Positions 53,957 through 63,427 of a stretch of DNA of 64,000 bases are shown here, one piece after another (position 1 is the stretch's first letter; every line of letters begins with the position of its first letter). The notes below the pieces were generated by a model. That model worked only from the letters and a program-made list of their open reading frames with translations, was not told where the DNA came from and ran no database searches. The translations under genes and the position numbers were made by a program. This DNA is from Bifidobacterium longum subsp. infantis ATCC 15697 = JCM 1222 = DSM 20088 (lineage in GTDB: Bacteria; Actinomycetota; Actinomycetes; Actinomycetales; Bifidobacteriaceae): the NCBI RefSeq assembly GCF_000269965.1, contig NC_017219.1:1054001-1118000 (forward strand), in the 5' to 3' direction.

Positions 53957-54855
53957 CATTCGGTCAGCAGCCCCAGAACAACGGGCAATACAACCCGCAA
54001 TACAACACGCCTGATTACAACGCCGCCCAACAGTCTGGATATGGCCAGCAATACGCACAGTCCGGTTACGGCCAGAACTACTATGCCCAGCCGCAGGGTG
54101 CCCCCACCTACCAGTACGCGCCGCAGGATGCGGCCGGTGCCGGCGCGGGTGCCGCCACCATCAACACGACGATGATCTACAACTACGAGGAGGCCCGCCG
54201 CGTCTCCGTAGCCAAGGTGTACGGCGAGATGACCATTGGCATCCTCGTCACCGCCGTGGTCGCCGTGCTCGGCCAGATCACCGGAGCCTACTACAGCTTC
54301 CTCATGGCCACCGGCATGGTGGGCCTCATCGGCCTGTGCGTGGTGCAGATTGCCCTGGCCGTGGTGCTCGGCATGCGCGTCACCAAGATGAAGTCGGCCA
54401 CTGCGCGCGTCATGTTATATATGTACGCCGCATTGATGGGCTTCACCTTGAGCTCGATCTTCATGGTCTACGACCTCGGCTCGATCGGCGTGGCGCTCGG
54501 TGTCACCGCCGCGTTCTTCTTCGCTCTGACCATGTTCGGCATGACTACCAAGTTCGACATGCTCAAGGCCGGCCCGATCCTGATGATCGGCCTGATCGTG
54601 CTCATCATCTCGCAGATCGTGCTCGCCTTCGTGCAGGTCGACGGCATGACCAAGATCGTCTGCGCCATCGGCCTGATCCTGTTCGCCGGCATGGCCATCT
54701 ACGACGCGCAGTCCACGCGCGCGCTGCTGACCGAGTACGAGGCCCAGGGCCCGGAAATGGTCAAGAAGATCTCCATCCTGTGTGCCCTGAACCTGTACCT
54801 CGACTTCGTGAACATGTTCCTGTACATCCTGCAGCTGCTCGGCAACAGGGACTAG
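53953..54855 (+). CDS. Bax inhibitor-1/YccA family membrane protein
   Basis: 300 aa. About 75 N-terminal residues are rich in Gln, Asn, Tyr and Gly with repeated SGYGQ/YAQ elements (likely disordered), followed by seven membrane helices of the BI-1 fold: VYGEMTIGILVTAVVAVLGQ, MLYMYAALMGFTLSSIFMVY, AFFFALTMFGM, and the conserved end LFAGMAIYDAQSTRAL with ISILCALNLYLDFVNMFLYI. Family members are proposed cation (calcium) leak channels. AAAGGAG before ATG 53953. Confidence 0.92.
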   Translation: MTFGQQPQNNGQYNPQYNTPDYNAAQQSGYGQQYAQSGYGQNYYAQPQGAPTYQYAPQDAAGAGAGAATINTTMIYNYEEARRVSVAKVYGEMTIGILVTAVVAVLGQITGAYYSFLMATGMVGLIGLCVVQIALAVVLGMRVTKMKSATARVMLYMYAALMGFTLSSIFMVYDLGSIGVALGVTAAFFFALTMFGMTTKFDMLKAGPILMIGLIVLIISQIVLAFVQVDGMTKIVCAIGLILFAGMAIYDAQSTRALLTEYEAQGPEMVKKISILCALNLYLDFVNMFLYILQLLGNRD

Positions 54856-54905
54856 CCTCGCCAGCCGATTGGTGGGCGGCATGTAGCCTGCTCGTCAAAC
54901 GTCAC

Positions 54906-54935
54906 AGCCCGACCACATTGTGGCCGGGCTTTTTC
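54906..54935 (+). terminator. Rho-independent terminator after the BI-1 gene
   Basis: AGCCCGACCAC pairs with GTGGCCGGGCT (one mismatch), loop ATT, then TTTTT. Confidence 0.88.
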
Positions 54936-54970
54936 ATGTCTGTCACATTCGCACGTTAGGCTGTCTCCCC

Positions 54971-56011
54971 GTGAAAAGACGAGAACTCGTAGGCATGCTG
55001 AGCCTGTTGTTGACCGCGCTGATCTGGGGTTTTGCGTTCGTGGCGCAGGTCCAGGGCATGGATTTGATGTCGCCGATGTTCTTCAACGCCACGCGCTTCA
55101 CGCTGGGAGCACTGTCTTTGGTGCCGATTCTGCTGTGGCAGCGTGGCCGGGGGAGCGCGGATAAGGGCGATACAGCCGGGGTCGATGTCGTTGGGACCGA
55201 GGCATCCAGGGCCGTCTCCACAGATGCCGCATCGAACGGTGCATCCGACGTCGTTACCATCACCGGTGCCAAGCTGAATGCGAACAAGCCCGATTCGGCC
55301 GTGGCGCGATTGCTCGCCAACCCGGTGGTCATTTCCGTGATCTGCGGCATCGTGCTGTTCACCGCCAGCACCCTGCAGCAGTATGGCATTCTGTACGGCA
55401 AATCGGCCGGCCGTGCGGGATTCCTGACCGCCATGTACATCGTGATGGTGCCGTTGCTGGCCTACGTGTTCCTGCGCCGGCGCATCGGCATGCTGGTGTT
55501 CGTGGCCGTGGCGCTGTCCATCGCCGGCTTCTATCTGCTGTGCATCACCGATGGTTTCGGTTCGATCGGCCTGGCGGATATCCTGCTCGTGTTCACGGCC
55601 GTGCTGTTCGCCGTGCATATTCTGGTGATCGATACTTTGGGCGGCACCATGGACGCCATCAAGCTTTCATTCGGCCAGTTCTGCACCACCGCCGTGCTGA
55701 GCTGGGCGGGTTCGCTGATCGAAGGCTCGGTCGACTGGGCCGGCGCTGCCCATTCCTGGATTCCGATTCTGTACGCCGGCATCGGCTCGGTGGGCATCGC
55801 GTACACCTTGCAGGTGGTCGGCCAGCAATGGGTGCCACCGACGCGAGCCAGCCTGCTGATGAGCCTCGAATCGTTCTTCTCGGCGGTAGGCGGTGCGTTG
55901 CTTCTCGGTGAAGTGATGACCCCGCGCGGCAACCTCGGCTGCGCCCTCATCTTCCTCGGCACCCTGCTGGCCCAAGCGCCGGCCAGGCTGCCGAAGTGGC
56001 TGCAACGGTGA
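54971..56011 (+). CDS. EamA/DMT-family permease
   Basis: 346-aa transporter with ten membrane helices in two EamA repeats. Cues: LTALIWGFAFVAQVQGMDLMSP, FNATRFTLGALSLVP, SAGRAGFLTAMYIVMVPLLAYVFLRRR, and in repeat two AYTLQVVGQQWVPPTRASLLMSLESFF with GEVMTPRGNLGCALIFLGTLLA. A roughly 45-residue polar insert (Gly/Asp/Ala-rich) lies in the loop after helix 2. The start is GTG 54971, 8 nt after TAGGCT with no Shine-Dalgarno (leaderless-like). Metabolite exporter; substrate unknown. Confidence 0.87.
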   Translation: MKRRELVGMLSLLLTALIWGFAFVAQVQGMDLMSPMFFNATRFTLGALSLVPILLWQRGRGSADKGDTAGVDVVGTEASRAVSTDAASNGASDVVTITGAKLNANKPDSAVARLLANPVVISVICGIVLFTASTLQQYGILYGKSAGRAGFLTAMYIVMVPLLAYVFLRRRIGMLVFVAVALSIAGFYLLCITDGFGSIGLADILLVFTAVLFAVHILVIDTLGGTMDAIKLSFGQFCTTAVLSWAGSLIEGSVDWAGAAHSWIPILYAGIGSVGIAYTLQVVGQQWVPPTRASLLMSLESFFSAVGGALLLGEVMTPRGNLGCALIFLGTLLAQAPARLPKWLQR

Positions 56012-56043
56012 ATGAATCGGCCGCAGGCCGATTCCATAGCACC

Positions 56044-56886
56044 TCAGTCCGAGGTCTTAGGCGCTTCACCCACTTGCGGCGCGCCGTTGATGTCGCGGTG
56101 GATGTTCTGCATTTGCACTTCGACGTTCTGCAGCGAACGGGCGCAGTCGAGCAGTGTCTGTGAATGCTCGCTGAGCTTGTTGTCCGGCAAATCGGTCTTG
56201 TAGCGCAGCGCATGCTCCAGCGACGCCCAATAATCCATGGCGATGGTACGGAACTGCACCTCCACCGGCGTGTAATGCGCGCCCGAGGAGAGAAACACGG
56301 GCACCGCGTAGATTACGTGCAATGAACGATACCCGTTCTGTTTCGGGTTCTTGATGTAGTCCTTGACGCGCAGCACCTGAATATCGGACTGCGACGACAG
56401 ATAGTTGGACACGGAATACACGTCGTCGCGGTAATTACAGATCACGCGGATGCCGGCCACATCGAACAGATTGTCCTTAATCGAATTGACACTGATTGGC
56501 AGATCCTTGCGCTCCAGCTTGCCAATGATCGAACTCACCGACTTCAAACGGCGTTCCATATGATGTATAGGGTCATGGCTGAACCGCACCTGGAACTCGT
56601 CGTCGAGAATCTCCAGCTTGGTGCTGATCTCGTACATCGCGCCTTCATACACCTGCATGAGGTCAACGAATTTAACGACCTGTTCGGGAGTAAAGGTGCC
56701 TCCCGGAAGGTCCAACGCTTTGAGACGGGCTTGCAGATCGGAGGTTTTGAGTCGGCTATGTCGGTCAAGTATCACGTCCACCAATATACTCGGTGGATTC
56801 CAGCCAATCTGGATGTTAGCGGGGAATCTTTCCAAGAACCCATAATTTGACATCGTGACAACCAATGGCATACGTGACCGGAGCAT
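56044..56886 (-). CDS. Small alarmone synthetase (RelA/SpoT synthetase domain only)
   Basis: About 280 aa. The synthetase core is visible: HHMERRLKSVSSIIGKLERK, the block DNLFDVAGIRVICNYRDDVY, KDYIKNPKQNGYRSLHVIYA and PVEVQFRTIAMDYWASLEHALRYK. There is no HD hydrolase, TGS or ACT domain, so this is a RelQ/RelP-type enzyme making (p)ppGpp. The N-terminal start is uncertain: ATG 56886, 56871 or 56853, none with a clear ribosome site. Divergent from miaB with only 29 bp between starts. Confidence 0.9.
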   Translation of the reverse strand: MLRSRMPLVVTMSNYGFLERFPANIQIGWNPPSILVDVILDRHSRLKTSDLQARLKALDLPGGTFTPEQVVKFVDLMQVYEGAMYEISTKLEILDDEFQVRFSHDPIHHMERRLKSVSSIIGKLERKDLPISVNSIKDNLFDVAGIRVICNYRDDVYSVSNYLSSQSDIQVLRVKDYIKNPKQNGYRSLHVIYAVPVFLSSGAHYTPVEVQFRTIAMDYWASLEHALRYKTDLPDNKLSEHSQTLLDCARSLQNVEVQMQNIHRDINGAPQVGEAPKTSD

Positions 56887-56901
56887 GACGAACCCCGCCG
56901 A

Positions 56902-56915
56902 TAGAATCGGTCGTT
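56902..56915 (+). promoter_or_regulatory. -10 box directly before miaB
   Basis: TAGAAT at 56902-56907 ends 8 nt before ATG 56916 without a Shine-Dalgarno, again a leaderless arrangement. Confidence 0.5.
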
Positions 56916-58370
56916 ATGAATGAAGACATGATGACCGAGGCGGAGCGTGCCTCGATTGCAGCCGATGGAACCGATAGCTTGCTGGGGGAGCGTGGAAAGG
57001 GCGTATTCCATATCCACACGCTCGGCTGCCAGATGAACGTGCACGATTCCGAGCGCATCGCCGGCGTGCTGGAGGCCAATGGCTACGTGCCTGCAACCGA
57101 GGACCAGATCAATGACAATGACCTCGATCTGCTGGTGCTCAATACCTGTGCGGTACGCGAGAACGCAGCCGAACGCATGTATGGCACCATTGGCCGATTC
57201 AATCGCGTCAAACTGGTTCGGCCGAACCTGCAGATCGCCGTTGGCGGCTGCATGGCCCAGCTTGACCGCAAGAAGATCGCGGATACTGCGCCATGGGTTT
57301 CCGCGGTGTTCGGTACCAAGAACATCGAAGATCTGCCCAAGCTATTGGATCAGAATCGTGCGACCGGCAAGGCGCAGGTCCAGGTCACTGAACAATTGCG
57401 GCAGTTCCCGAGCCAGCTTCCCGCCGCCCGCGCCTCCCGCATCAGCTCGTGGGTGGCGATTTCCGTGGGCTGCAATAACACCTGCACGTTCTGCATCGTG
57501 CCCACCACGCGAGGCAAGGAAAAGGACCGCCGCCCCGGTGACATTCTTGATGAGATCCGCCAATGCGTGGCCGGCGGCGCCAAGGAGGTCACGCTTCTCG
57601 GCCAGAACGTGAACTCGTTTGGTTATGGCATCGGCGATCGATACGCTTTCAGCAAGCTGTTGCGTGCCTGCGGAACCATCGACGGTCTCGAACGTGTGCG
57701 CTTCACTTCGCCGCACCCGGCCGCCTTCACCGATGATGTGATTGCAGCCATGGCCGAAACGCCGAATATCATGCATCAACTGCACTTCCCGCTGCAGTCC
57801 GGTTCCGACCGCATCCTGCGCGCGATGCGCCGCTCCTACAGGTCCGCCAAGTTCCTCGATATCTTGGGCCGCATCCGCGAGGCCATGCCCGACGCACAGA
57901 TTTCCACCGATATCATCGTCGGATTCCCCGGCGAAACCGAGGAGGACTTCCAGCAGACCATGGACGTGGTGCGCCAGGCGCGCTTCTCCTCGGCGTTCAC
58001 GTTCATCTACTCGCCACGCCCCGGCACGCCGGCCGCCGCAATGGAACAGATTCCGCGCGACGTGGTGCAGGACCGGTTCGACCGACTGGTGGCGTTGCAG
58101 GAGCAGATCACCGAAGAGAACCTCGCCACATTCGAGGGCCGCGACGTCGAAGTGATGATCACCGGCAAACTCGGCAAGAAGGACACCGACACCCACCGTG
58201 TCACCGGCCGCGAGAAAACTGGCGTGCTGGTGCACATCGGCGTGCCTGAAGGCGAACCGGTACCTGAAATCGGCGATTTCGTCACGGTCACCGTCACACA
58301 CGCTGGCCGCCATAATCTGCTTGCCGACCCCGATGTGGCCGCTGGACAGACCTATTCCGTGCGGCACTGA
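56916..58370 (+). CDS. miaB: tRNA-2-methylthio-N6-dimethylallyladenosine synthase MiaB
   Basis: 484-aa radical-SAM methylthiotransferase modifying A37 of tRNAs reading UNN codons. The N-terminal UPF0004 domain holds the auxiliary-cluster cysteines ([31 protein letters not shown]). The radical-SAM CxxxCxxC is GCNNTCTFC (Cys186, 190, 193), and the TRAM domain is C-terminal ([19 protein letters not shown]). Followed after 10 bp by miaA, which makes its substrate. Confidence 0.96.
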   Translation: MNEDMMTEAERASIAADGTDSLLGERGKGVFHIHTLGCQMNVHDSERIAGVLEANGYVPATEDQINDNDLDLLVLNTCAVRENAAERMYGTIGRFNRVKLVRPNLQIAVGGCMAQLDRKKIADTAPWVSAVFGTKNIEDLPKLLDQNRATGKAQVQVTEQLRQFPSQLPAARASRISSWVAISVGCNNTCTFCIVPTTRGKEKDRRPGDILDEIRQCVAGGAKEVTLLGQNVNSFGYGIGDRYAFSKLLRACGTIDGLERVRFTSPHPAAFTDDVIAAMAETPNIMHQLHFPLQSGSDRILRAMRRSYRSAKFLDILGRIREAMPDAQISTDIIVGFPGETEEDFQQTMDVVRQARFSSAFTFIYSPRPGTPAAAMEQIPRDVVQDRFDRLVALQEQITEENLATFEGRDVEVMITGKLGKKDTDTHRVTGREKTGVLVHIGVPEGEPVPEIGDFVTVTVTHAGRHNLLADPDVAAGQTYSVRH

Positions 58371-58380
58371 GGGGGCGTAT

Positions 58381-59367
58381 ATGACGCAACGAGTCGTCTC
58401 CATCGTCGGTCCCACCGCGTCAGGCAAGACGGGGTTGGGCATCGCCATCGCCCGGCGTCTGGCCGAAGCGGGGGAGCGGGCCGAAATCGTGAACGCGGAC
58501 GCCTACCAGATGTACCGTGGCATGGATATCGGCACCGCCAAACCCACCGCCGAAGAACAGGCGGTCGTGTCGCACCATCTCATCGACATCATCGACCCCG
58601 AAGACACGATGAGCGTGGCCCGATTCCAGCAGCTTGCGCGCGAGACCATCGCCGACCTGCAATCACGTGGCATCCGGCCGATTCTCGTCGGCGGCTCCGG
58701 CTTGTACGCCAGAGCGGCCATCGATGACATCACCTTCCCCGGCACCGATCCCGACGTGCGCACACGTCTTGAGGAACGCGAGAAAACCGAGGGTGCCGGT
58801 GCTTTGTTCGACGAGCTGCGGGCCAAAGACCCCGAGGCCGCCGCGCGCATGGACCCGCGCAATCCACGCCGCACCATCCGTGCGCTGGAAGTCATCGAGC
58901 TTACCGGCAAACCGTATTCGGCCAGTCTGCCGCGCTACCGGTACGTGATTCCGTCCGTGCAGATCGGACTCGACCTGGATCGCCCGGATTTGGACCATCG
59001 CATCGATTTGCGCACCAAGCAGATGTATGACGATGGGTTCATCGAAGAAGTCGAACGGCTGCGCCCGCATCTGGGTGCCACCGCCGTACGCGCGCTCGGC
59101 TATCAGCAGATCATCGACCTGCTGGACGGCATCTGGGATGTGAACGACGCCTTCGCGGACATCGCACAGAAAACCAAGCGACTCGCCCGCAAACAGATGG
59201 GATGGTTCGGCCGTGACCCGCGCATCCACTGGCTGCAGGCCCTGAACCCGAAACTGGTCGACAACGCGATGGCCATTATCGCGCACGCCGACGCCGGCGA
59301 CTACGACTCGATCGACGCCCGAGCCGACGAATACACCCAGCATCATCTGGGGGATATCACGGCGTAG
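58381..59367 (+). CDS. miaA: tRNA dimethylallyltransferase MiaA
   Basis: 328-aa enzyme adding the dimethylallyl group from DMAPP to A37 of tRNA, the step before MiaB. P-loop [15 protein letters not shown] at the N-terminus, then [83 protein letters not shown] and [27 protein letters not shown] comes from the MEP pathway (ispH at 9425). ATG 58381 follows miaB closely; a longer frame from 58198 overlaps miaB and is rejected. Confidence 0.96.
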   Translation: MTQRVVSIVGPTASGKTGLGIAIARRLAEAGERAEIVNADAYQMYRGMDIGTAKPTAEEQAVVSHHLIDIIDPEDTMSVARFQQLARETIADLQSRGIRPILVGGSGLYARAAIDDITFPGTDPDVRTRLEEREKTEGAGALFDELRAKDPEAAARMDPRNPRRTIRALEVIELTGKPYSASLPRYRYVIPSVQIGLDLDRPDLDHRIDLRTKQMYDDGFIEEVERLRPHLGATAVRALGYQQIIDLLDGIWDVNDAFADIAQKTKRLARKQMGWFGRDPRIHWLQALNPKLVDNAMAIIAHADAGDYDSIDARADEYTQHHLGDITA

Positions 59368-59400
59368 GAATCAGCCAAAGGCCGATGCAATCACCCGCAA

Positions 59401-60213
59401 TCAGTGTGCAGGCCCCTGATTCCAGCCGGCGATCAAGAACACGCGCGTCGGATTCGCCGGGCGTAGTATCGCGTCGAACATCGTCTCCAGTGCAGACGTG
59501 TCGCCCCGATATGCCGAGTGCTTGGCGGAGCGATACTCTTCGCGCGTCACTGAGCCCCAGTCGAGATCCCAGCCGGCGTCATGTGCCAAGCGTGAACCGA
59601 ATATACGCAGCACCATCGCATTGCCGCCACGGAACGGATGCAGATAACCGAGCTCATCATAAATAGAAGCAAACGCGTGAACGAACACGTCGCGATCCAA
59701 CGCATGCAGGTTGCGCTTGTCCGCCAACTCCATCGCGATGTTGTGCGCGCCGGTCTCAATGAGCCCAGCCGGGAAGAACGCCTCAGGATTCGCGGCCCGA
59801 GCCCGGTCGTTCGTCACCTCGCGTGTGGTGTTTGAGGTACGCAACTTGCCCGCATCCTCAAACACGCCTTCGAACAGCCCCTTATGAATGGCGGTCAACT
59901 CATCCAAGTCGCCAGACGGATTCCATCGACGTTCCGCCAACAATACGGTACGTGCGAACACCGCATCCGCGCGATCCGTGGCATGATCATCCAGACTGCC
60001 GGCAGCCAGACGATCCTTTCCGGCAGGGTCGGCGGCGGCGCGCAGACGCATGGCGGTCTGCTCGTCCGCCACGTCGATGAGATGGGTCACGGGCTCCAAG
60101 CCACGTTCGTAGGCAACCGCGGCGCGCATCGTTGCCTCGCCCGGCGTCATCGCTTCCAGTGCGCAGTTCTTGAGTGCAAATGCGACTGCGCTCGCACGCT
60201 CTGCGGGTGTCAT
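59401..60213 (-). CDS. Fic-domain protein with a fused VbhA-like antitoxin segment
   Basis: 270 aa. The Fic motif is HPFRGGNAMVLR with catalytic His192 and Arg203. The usual acidic residue before GN is Gly196, and GNGR reads GNAM, so AMP-transfer competence is doubtful. The N-terminal roughly 45 residues (AVAFALKNCALEAMTPGEAT) align by eye with VbhA, the separate antitoxin of Fic toxin VbhT; its inhibitory S-x3-E-G appears as N-C-A-L-E-A (16-21). Start ATG 60213 is selected because it begins this segment and TATCAT lies 7 nt before it. Confidence 0.78.
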   Translation of the reverse strand: MTPAERASAVAFALKNCALEAMTPGEATMRAAVAYERGLEPVTHLIDVADEQTAMRLRAAADPAGKDRLAAGSLDDHATDRADAVFARTVLLAERRWNPSGDLDELTAIHKGLFEGVFEDAGKLRTSNTTREVTNDRARAANPEAFFPAGLIETGAHNIAMELADKRNLHALDRDVFVHAFASIYDELGYLHPFRGGNAMVLRIFGSRLAHDAGWDLDWGSVTREEYRSAKHSAYRGDTSALETMFDAILRPANPTRVFLIAGWNQGPAH

Positions 60214-60346
60214 GCAACCCATGATAAGGCATATTCGCGCTCCAGCGGGGAATCGACTCGGACGAACCGCGGCGAATCGGCTGTCGGGATTCGTCAATCG
60301 ACCATATCGTCACGGTGTCGTCACCAACCATGCACCCCCGTACTAG

Positions 60347-60362
60347 TAGAATCAGACCCGAT
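60347..60362 (+). promoter_or_regulatory. -10 box directly before ftsK
   Basis: TAGAAT at 60347-60352 lies 10 nt before ATG 60363 and no Shine-Dalgarno is visible. Confidence 0.5.
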
Positions 60363-63272
60363 ATGGCACGAACAGCATCCTCCAACAGCACCAAACCCCG
60401 TAAATCCAAAGACAATGGGTCTACCCATGATGGCGAAACCAAGGTCCAGCCCGAGCTTGACCTCGAACCTGAGCCGTTGTGGAAGAAGATCCTGCTCGCG
60501 ATTCCGCGCGCGTTCGGCTCCGGCGTACGCGCCGTCACCGGCGTCGGCGAATACGACCCAGCCTACCGTCGTGACGGTTTGTGCTTCCTGCTGCTCGTGC
60601 TCGCCGTACTGTTCTGCGCGTCCGAATGGTTCCGTGTCAGCGGTCCATTCGGCCAGCTGCTTCACGCCATCGCGGCCGGTGTGCTTGGTCTGATGAGCGT
60701 CGTGCTGCCGGTGTTGCTCGCCGCCGTGGCCTTCCGACTCATGCGCAATTCCGGTAAAGGGTCCAATAACCCGCGTGTGGTCACCGGTTGGGTGCTGCTC
60801 ATGTGGTCGATCTGTTCGATCATCGACGTGGCGATCGCCGCCGACCACACCGGATTCGACATCACGATTCTGCAATCCGCCGGCGGCCTGTTCGGCTTCT
60901 TCCTCGGCTCACCGCTCGCCTGGGGCCTTTCCAACGTGTTCGCCATCATCATTTTCGTGGTCGTCGGCCTGTTCTCCTTGCTGATGATTACCGGCACCCA
61001 CGTCACCGATTTGCCGGAGGATGCGCGCAAAATCGCCGCTAAGATCCAGCGCAAACCGTATGTGCCGATGGGCCAGGAGACGGATGGGAGCGCCAGCCAG
61101 TTCCCCAACGAGGTCCGTGTGGGAGATACCACACTCGCCTTTGCCGACGGTGTTCCCTCGCATGACGGCGACGACGACGGCAACGACAACGATCAGGCCG
61201 GCGATGCACGGCCCAGCCTGTTCGCACGACTGTTCGGCCGCAAATCCAAGACCGAAGACGACAAAACCCTTGACAAGTATGCTGCCGACGATCCGTTCGA
61301 CCGTGCCGCCAGCCAGCATGGTGCCACCGACGAAACCCCGGTGGTCGATCCGATGACCGGCGAGATTACCGGTGCGCGAACCATTGCATCGTCTTCGTAC
61401 GACGGTCGTCCGCACCTATCCAGCCCTGCGCCTGCTGCCGATGCGGATGATGGCGACGCTTCCCGAACCCGCGTCATCACCAGTGGCCAGCCCGTCGCCA
61501 TGCCCGGTGGGGGAGCGGTAGACGATCCGTGGGCACCCAGTGCCGCCCAGGCCGGTACTGTCGCGCTCGCGGGGGCAGCCGGGGCGATGGGAGCAGTCGG
61601 AGCCGCCGGTGCCGCGGCCGCGGCAGCCGCGACCGGAGCCTACGCAGGCGCCGATGCGGATGGCAGCGGAGTCGGCCAGGGCGTGCCCAATACGGACGGA
61701 CAGCCGAATGCCGATGCCGGCAGCGACATCGACGACGATGCCAATAGGCCGTATCAGTTGCCCGACCTGAACCTGCTGACCAAAGGTCAGCCCCATGCGA
61801 TGCGTACCCCGGCCAACGATCGCGTGATTCGGGCATTGACTTCCACCTTCGAACAGTTCAACGTGGACGCCAAAGTCGTCGGCTTCCTGCGTGGCCCTTC
61901 GGTCACCCAATATGAGGTCGAGCTTGGCCCCGGCGTCAAGGTGGAGAAAGTCACCAACCTGCAGCGCAACATCGCCTACGCGGTGGCCAGTTCGGATGTG
62001 CGCATCCTTTCACCGATTCCAGGCAAGTCCGCCATCGGCATCGAAATCCCGAACGAGGATCGCGAAATCGTGCACTTGGGCGACGTATTGCGCTCCGACA
62101 AGGCCGTGGGCGACCCGAACCCGATGCTCTCCGGCATCGGCAAGGACGTCGAAGGCCACTTCGTGACCGCCGACCTGACCAAGATGCCGCACCTGCTGGT
62201 GGCAGGTGCCACCGGTTCCGGTAAGTCGAGTTTTATCAACTCGATGCTCACTTCGATCATCATGCGTGCCACGCCCGAACAGGTGCGTCTGATCATGGTG
62301 GACCCCAAGCGCGTGGAACTGTCCGCCTACGCAGGCATCCCGCACCTGCTGACCCCGATCATCACCGATCCGAAGAAAGCCGCACAGGCCCTCGAATGGG
62401 TGGTCAAGGAGATGGATGCACGCTACTCCGACCTCGAATTCTTCGGATTCCGCCACGTCAAGGACTTCAACGAGGCCGTGCGCGCCGGCAAGGTACATGC
62501 GCCCGCCGGCTCCCAGCGCAAGGTGGCCCCCTATCCGTACATCCTCGTGGTGGTCGACGAGATGGCCGACCTTATGATGGTGGCCAAGAACGATGTGGAA
62601 AGCTCCATCCAGCGCATCACCCAGCTGGCACGAGCCGCCGGTGTGCATCTGGTGCTCGCCACCCAGCGTCCGTCGGTGGACGTGGTCACCGGTCTGATCA
62701 AGGCCAACATTCCATCCCGACTGGCGTTCGCCACCTCGTCCGCCACCGATTCGCGAGTTATTCTCGACACGGTCGGTGCCGAGACCCTGATTGGCCAGGG
62801 CGATGCGTTGTTCCTGCCGATGGGTTCCGCCAAGCCGATTCGTGTGCAGGGCTCGTGGGTGTCCGAATCCGAGATTCGCAAGGCCGTGGAGTTCGTGCGC
62901 ACCCAGCGCAAGCCGAAGTATCGTGAGGACATCGAGCAGATGGCCAAGGAAGCCGAAAAGAAAGACAGCATGGAGCCGGACGAGCAGATCGGCGACGACA
63001 TGGACGTGCTGCTGCAGGCCGCCGAACTCGTGGTCACCAGCCAATTCGGCTCCACCTCGATGCTGCAGCGCAAGCTCAGGGTCGGCTTCGCCAAGGCCGG
63101 CCGACTCATGGACCTGCTCGAATCGCGTGGCGTGGTCGGGCCGTCCGAAGGCTCGAAGGCCCGCGAAGTGCTCGTCCAGCCGCAGGACCTGCCGCAGGTG
63201 CTCGCCTTCATCCGAGGCGAAACCAGCTCGCTTGAAGCCACCGCCCCGCAACAGCCCGAACTCGGCGAGTAA
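60363..63272 (+). CDS. ftsK: DNA translocase FtsK/SpoIIIE
   Basis: 969-aa septal DNA pump that clears chromosome ends and activates XerCD at dif. Four membrane helices lie in residues about 70-210 ([39 protein letters not shown]). A long linker follows, with an Ala/Gly-rich stretch near 400-435. The RecA-like motor has [16 protein letters not shown] near 615, [35 protein letters not shown] near 726 and [22 protein letters not shown]. The gamma winged helix is at about 888-960 ([20 protein letters not shown]). The frame upstream of ATG 60363 overlaps the promoter. Confidence 0.96.
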   Translation: MARTASSNSTKPRKSKDNGSTHDGETKVQPELDLEPEPLWKKILLAIPRAFGSGVRAVTGVGEYDPAYRRDGLCFLLLVLAVLFCASEWFRVSGPFGQLLHAIAAGVLGLMSVVLPVLLAAVAFRLMRNSGKGSNNPRVVTGWVLLMWSICSIIDVAIAADHTGFDITILQSAGGLFGFFLGSPLAWGLSNVFAIIIFVVVGLFSLLMITGTHVTDLPEDARKIAAKIQRKPYVPMGQETDGSASQFPNEVRVGDTTLAFADGVPSHDGDDDGNDNDQAGDARPSLFARLFGRKSKTEDDKTLDKYAADDPFDRAASQHGATDETPVVDPMTGEITGARTIASSSYDGRPHLSSPAPAADADDGDASRTRVITSGQPVAMPGGGAVDDPWAPSAAQAGTVALAGAAGAMGAVGAAGAAAAAAATGAYAGADADGSGVGQGVPNTDGQPNADAGSDIDDDANRPYQLPDLNLLTKGQPHAMRTPANDRVIRALTSTFEQFNVDAKVVGFLRGPSVTQYEVELGPGVKVEKVTNLQRNIAYAVASSDVRILSPIPGKSAIGIEIPNEDREIVHLGDVLRSDKAVGDPNPMLSGIGKDVEGHFVTADLTKMPHLLVAGATGSGKSSFINSMLTSIIMRATPEQVRLIMVDPKRVELSAYAGIPHLLTPIITDPKKAAQALEWVVKEMDARYSDLEFFGFRHVKDFNEAVRAGKVHAPAGSQRKVAPYPYILVVVDEMADLMMVAKNDVESSIQRITQLARAAGVHLVLATQRPSVDVVTGLIKANIPSRLAFATSSATDSRVILDTVGAETLIGQGDALFLPMGSAKPIRVQGSWVSESEIRKAVEFVRTQRKPKYREDIEQMAKEAEKKDSMEPDEQIGDDMDVLLQAAELVVTSQFGSTSMLQRKLRVGFAKAGRLMDLLESRGVVGPSEGSKAREVLVQPQDLPQVLAFIRGETSSLEATAPQQPELGE

Positions 63273-63283
63273 TTCACCCATCG

Positions 63284-63330
63284 ACCTTCCTCTGATGAGG
63301 GAGGTGTCCCCGAAGGGGCGGAGGGAGAGA
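63284..63330 (+). repeat. Dispersed palindromic repeat, divergent copy after ftsK
   Basis: ACCTTCCTCTGATGAGGGAG, then GTGTCCCCGAAGGGGCGGAG, then GGAG. The architecture is the same (outer CCTC/GAGG pairing, inner CCCC/GGGG hairpin, closing GAGGGAG) but the sequence has drifted. Confidence 0.5.
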
Positions 63331-63427
63331 AGCGCCGCCACGCGGCCATCAGCACGCAACCTGATTCCCGAATAATAGCAGTCAATATCCAGCCACCACT
63401 CACTCAAGGTAGGAGTATGGGGGTAAC

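Noticed and set aside
58198..58380. Upstream extension of miaA
   Set aside because: Overlaps the end of miaB in another frame; ATG 58381 starts exactly at the conserved P-loop region.
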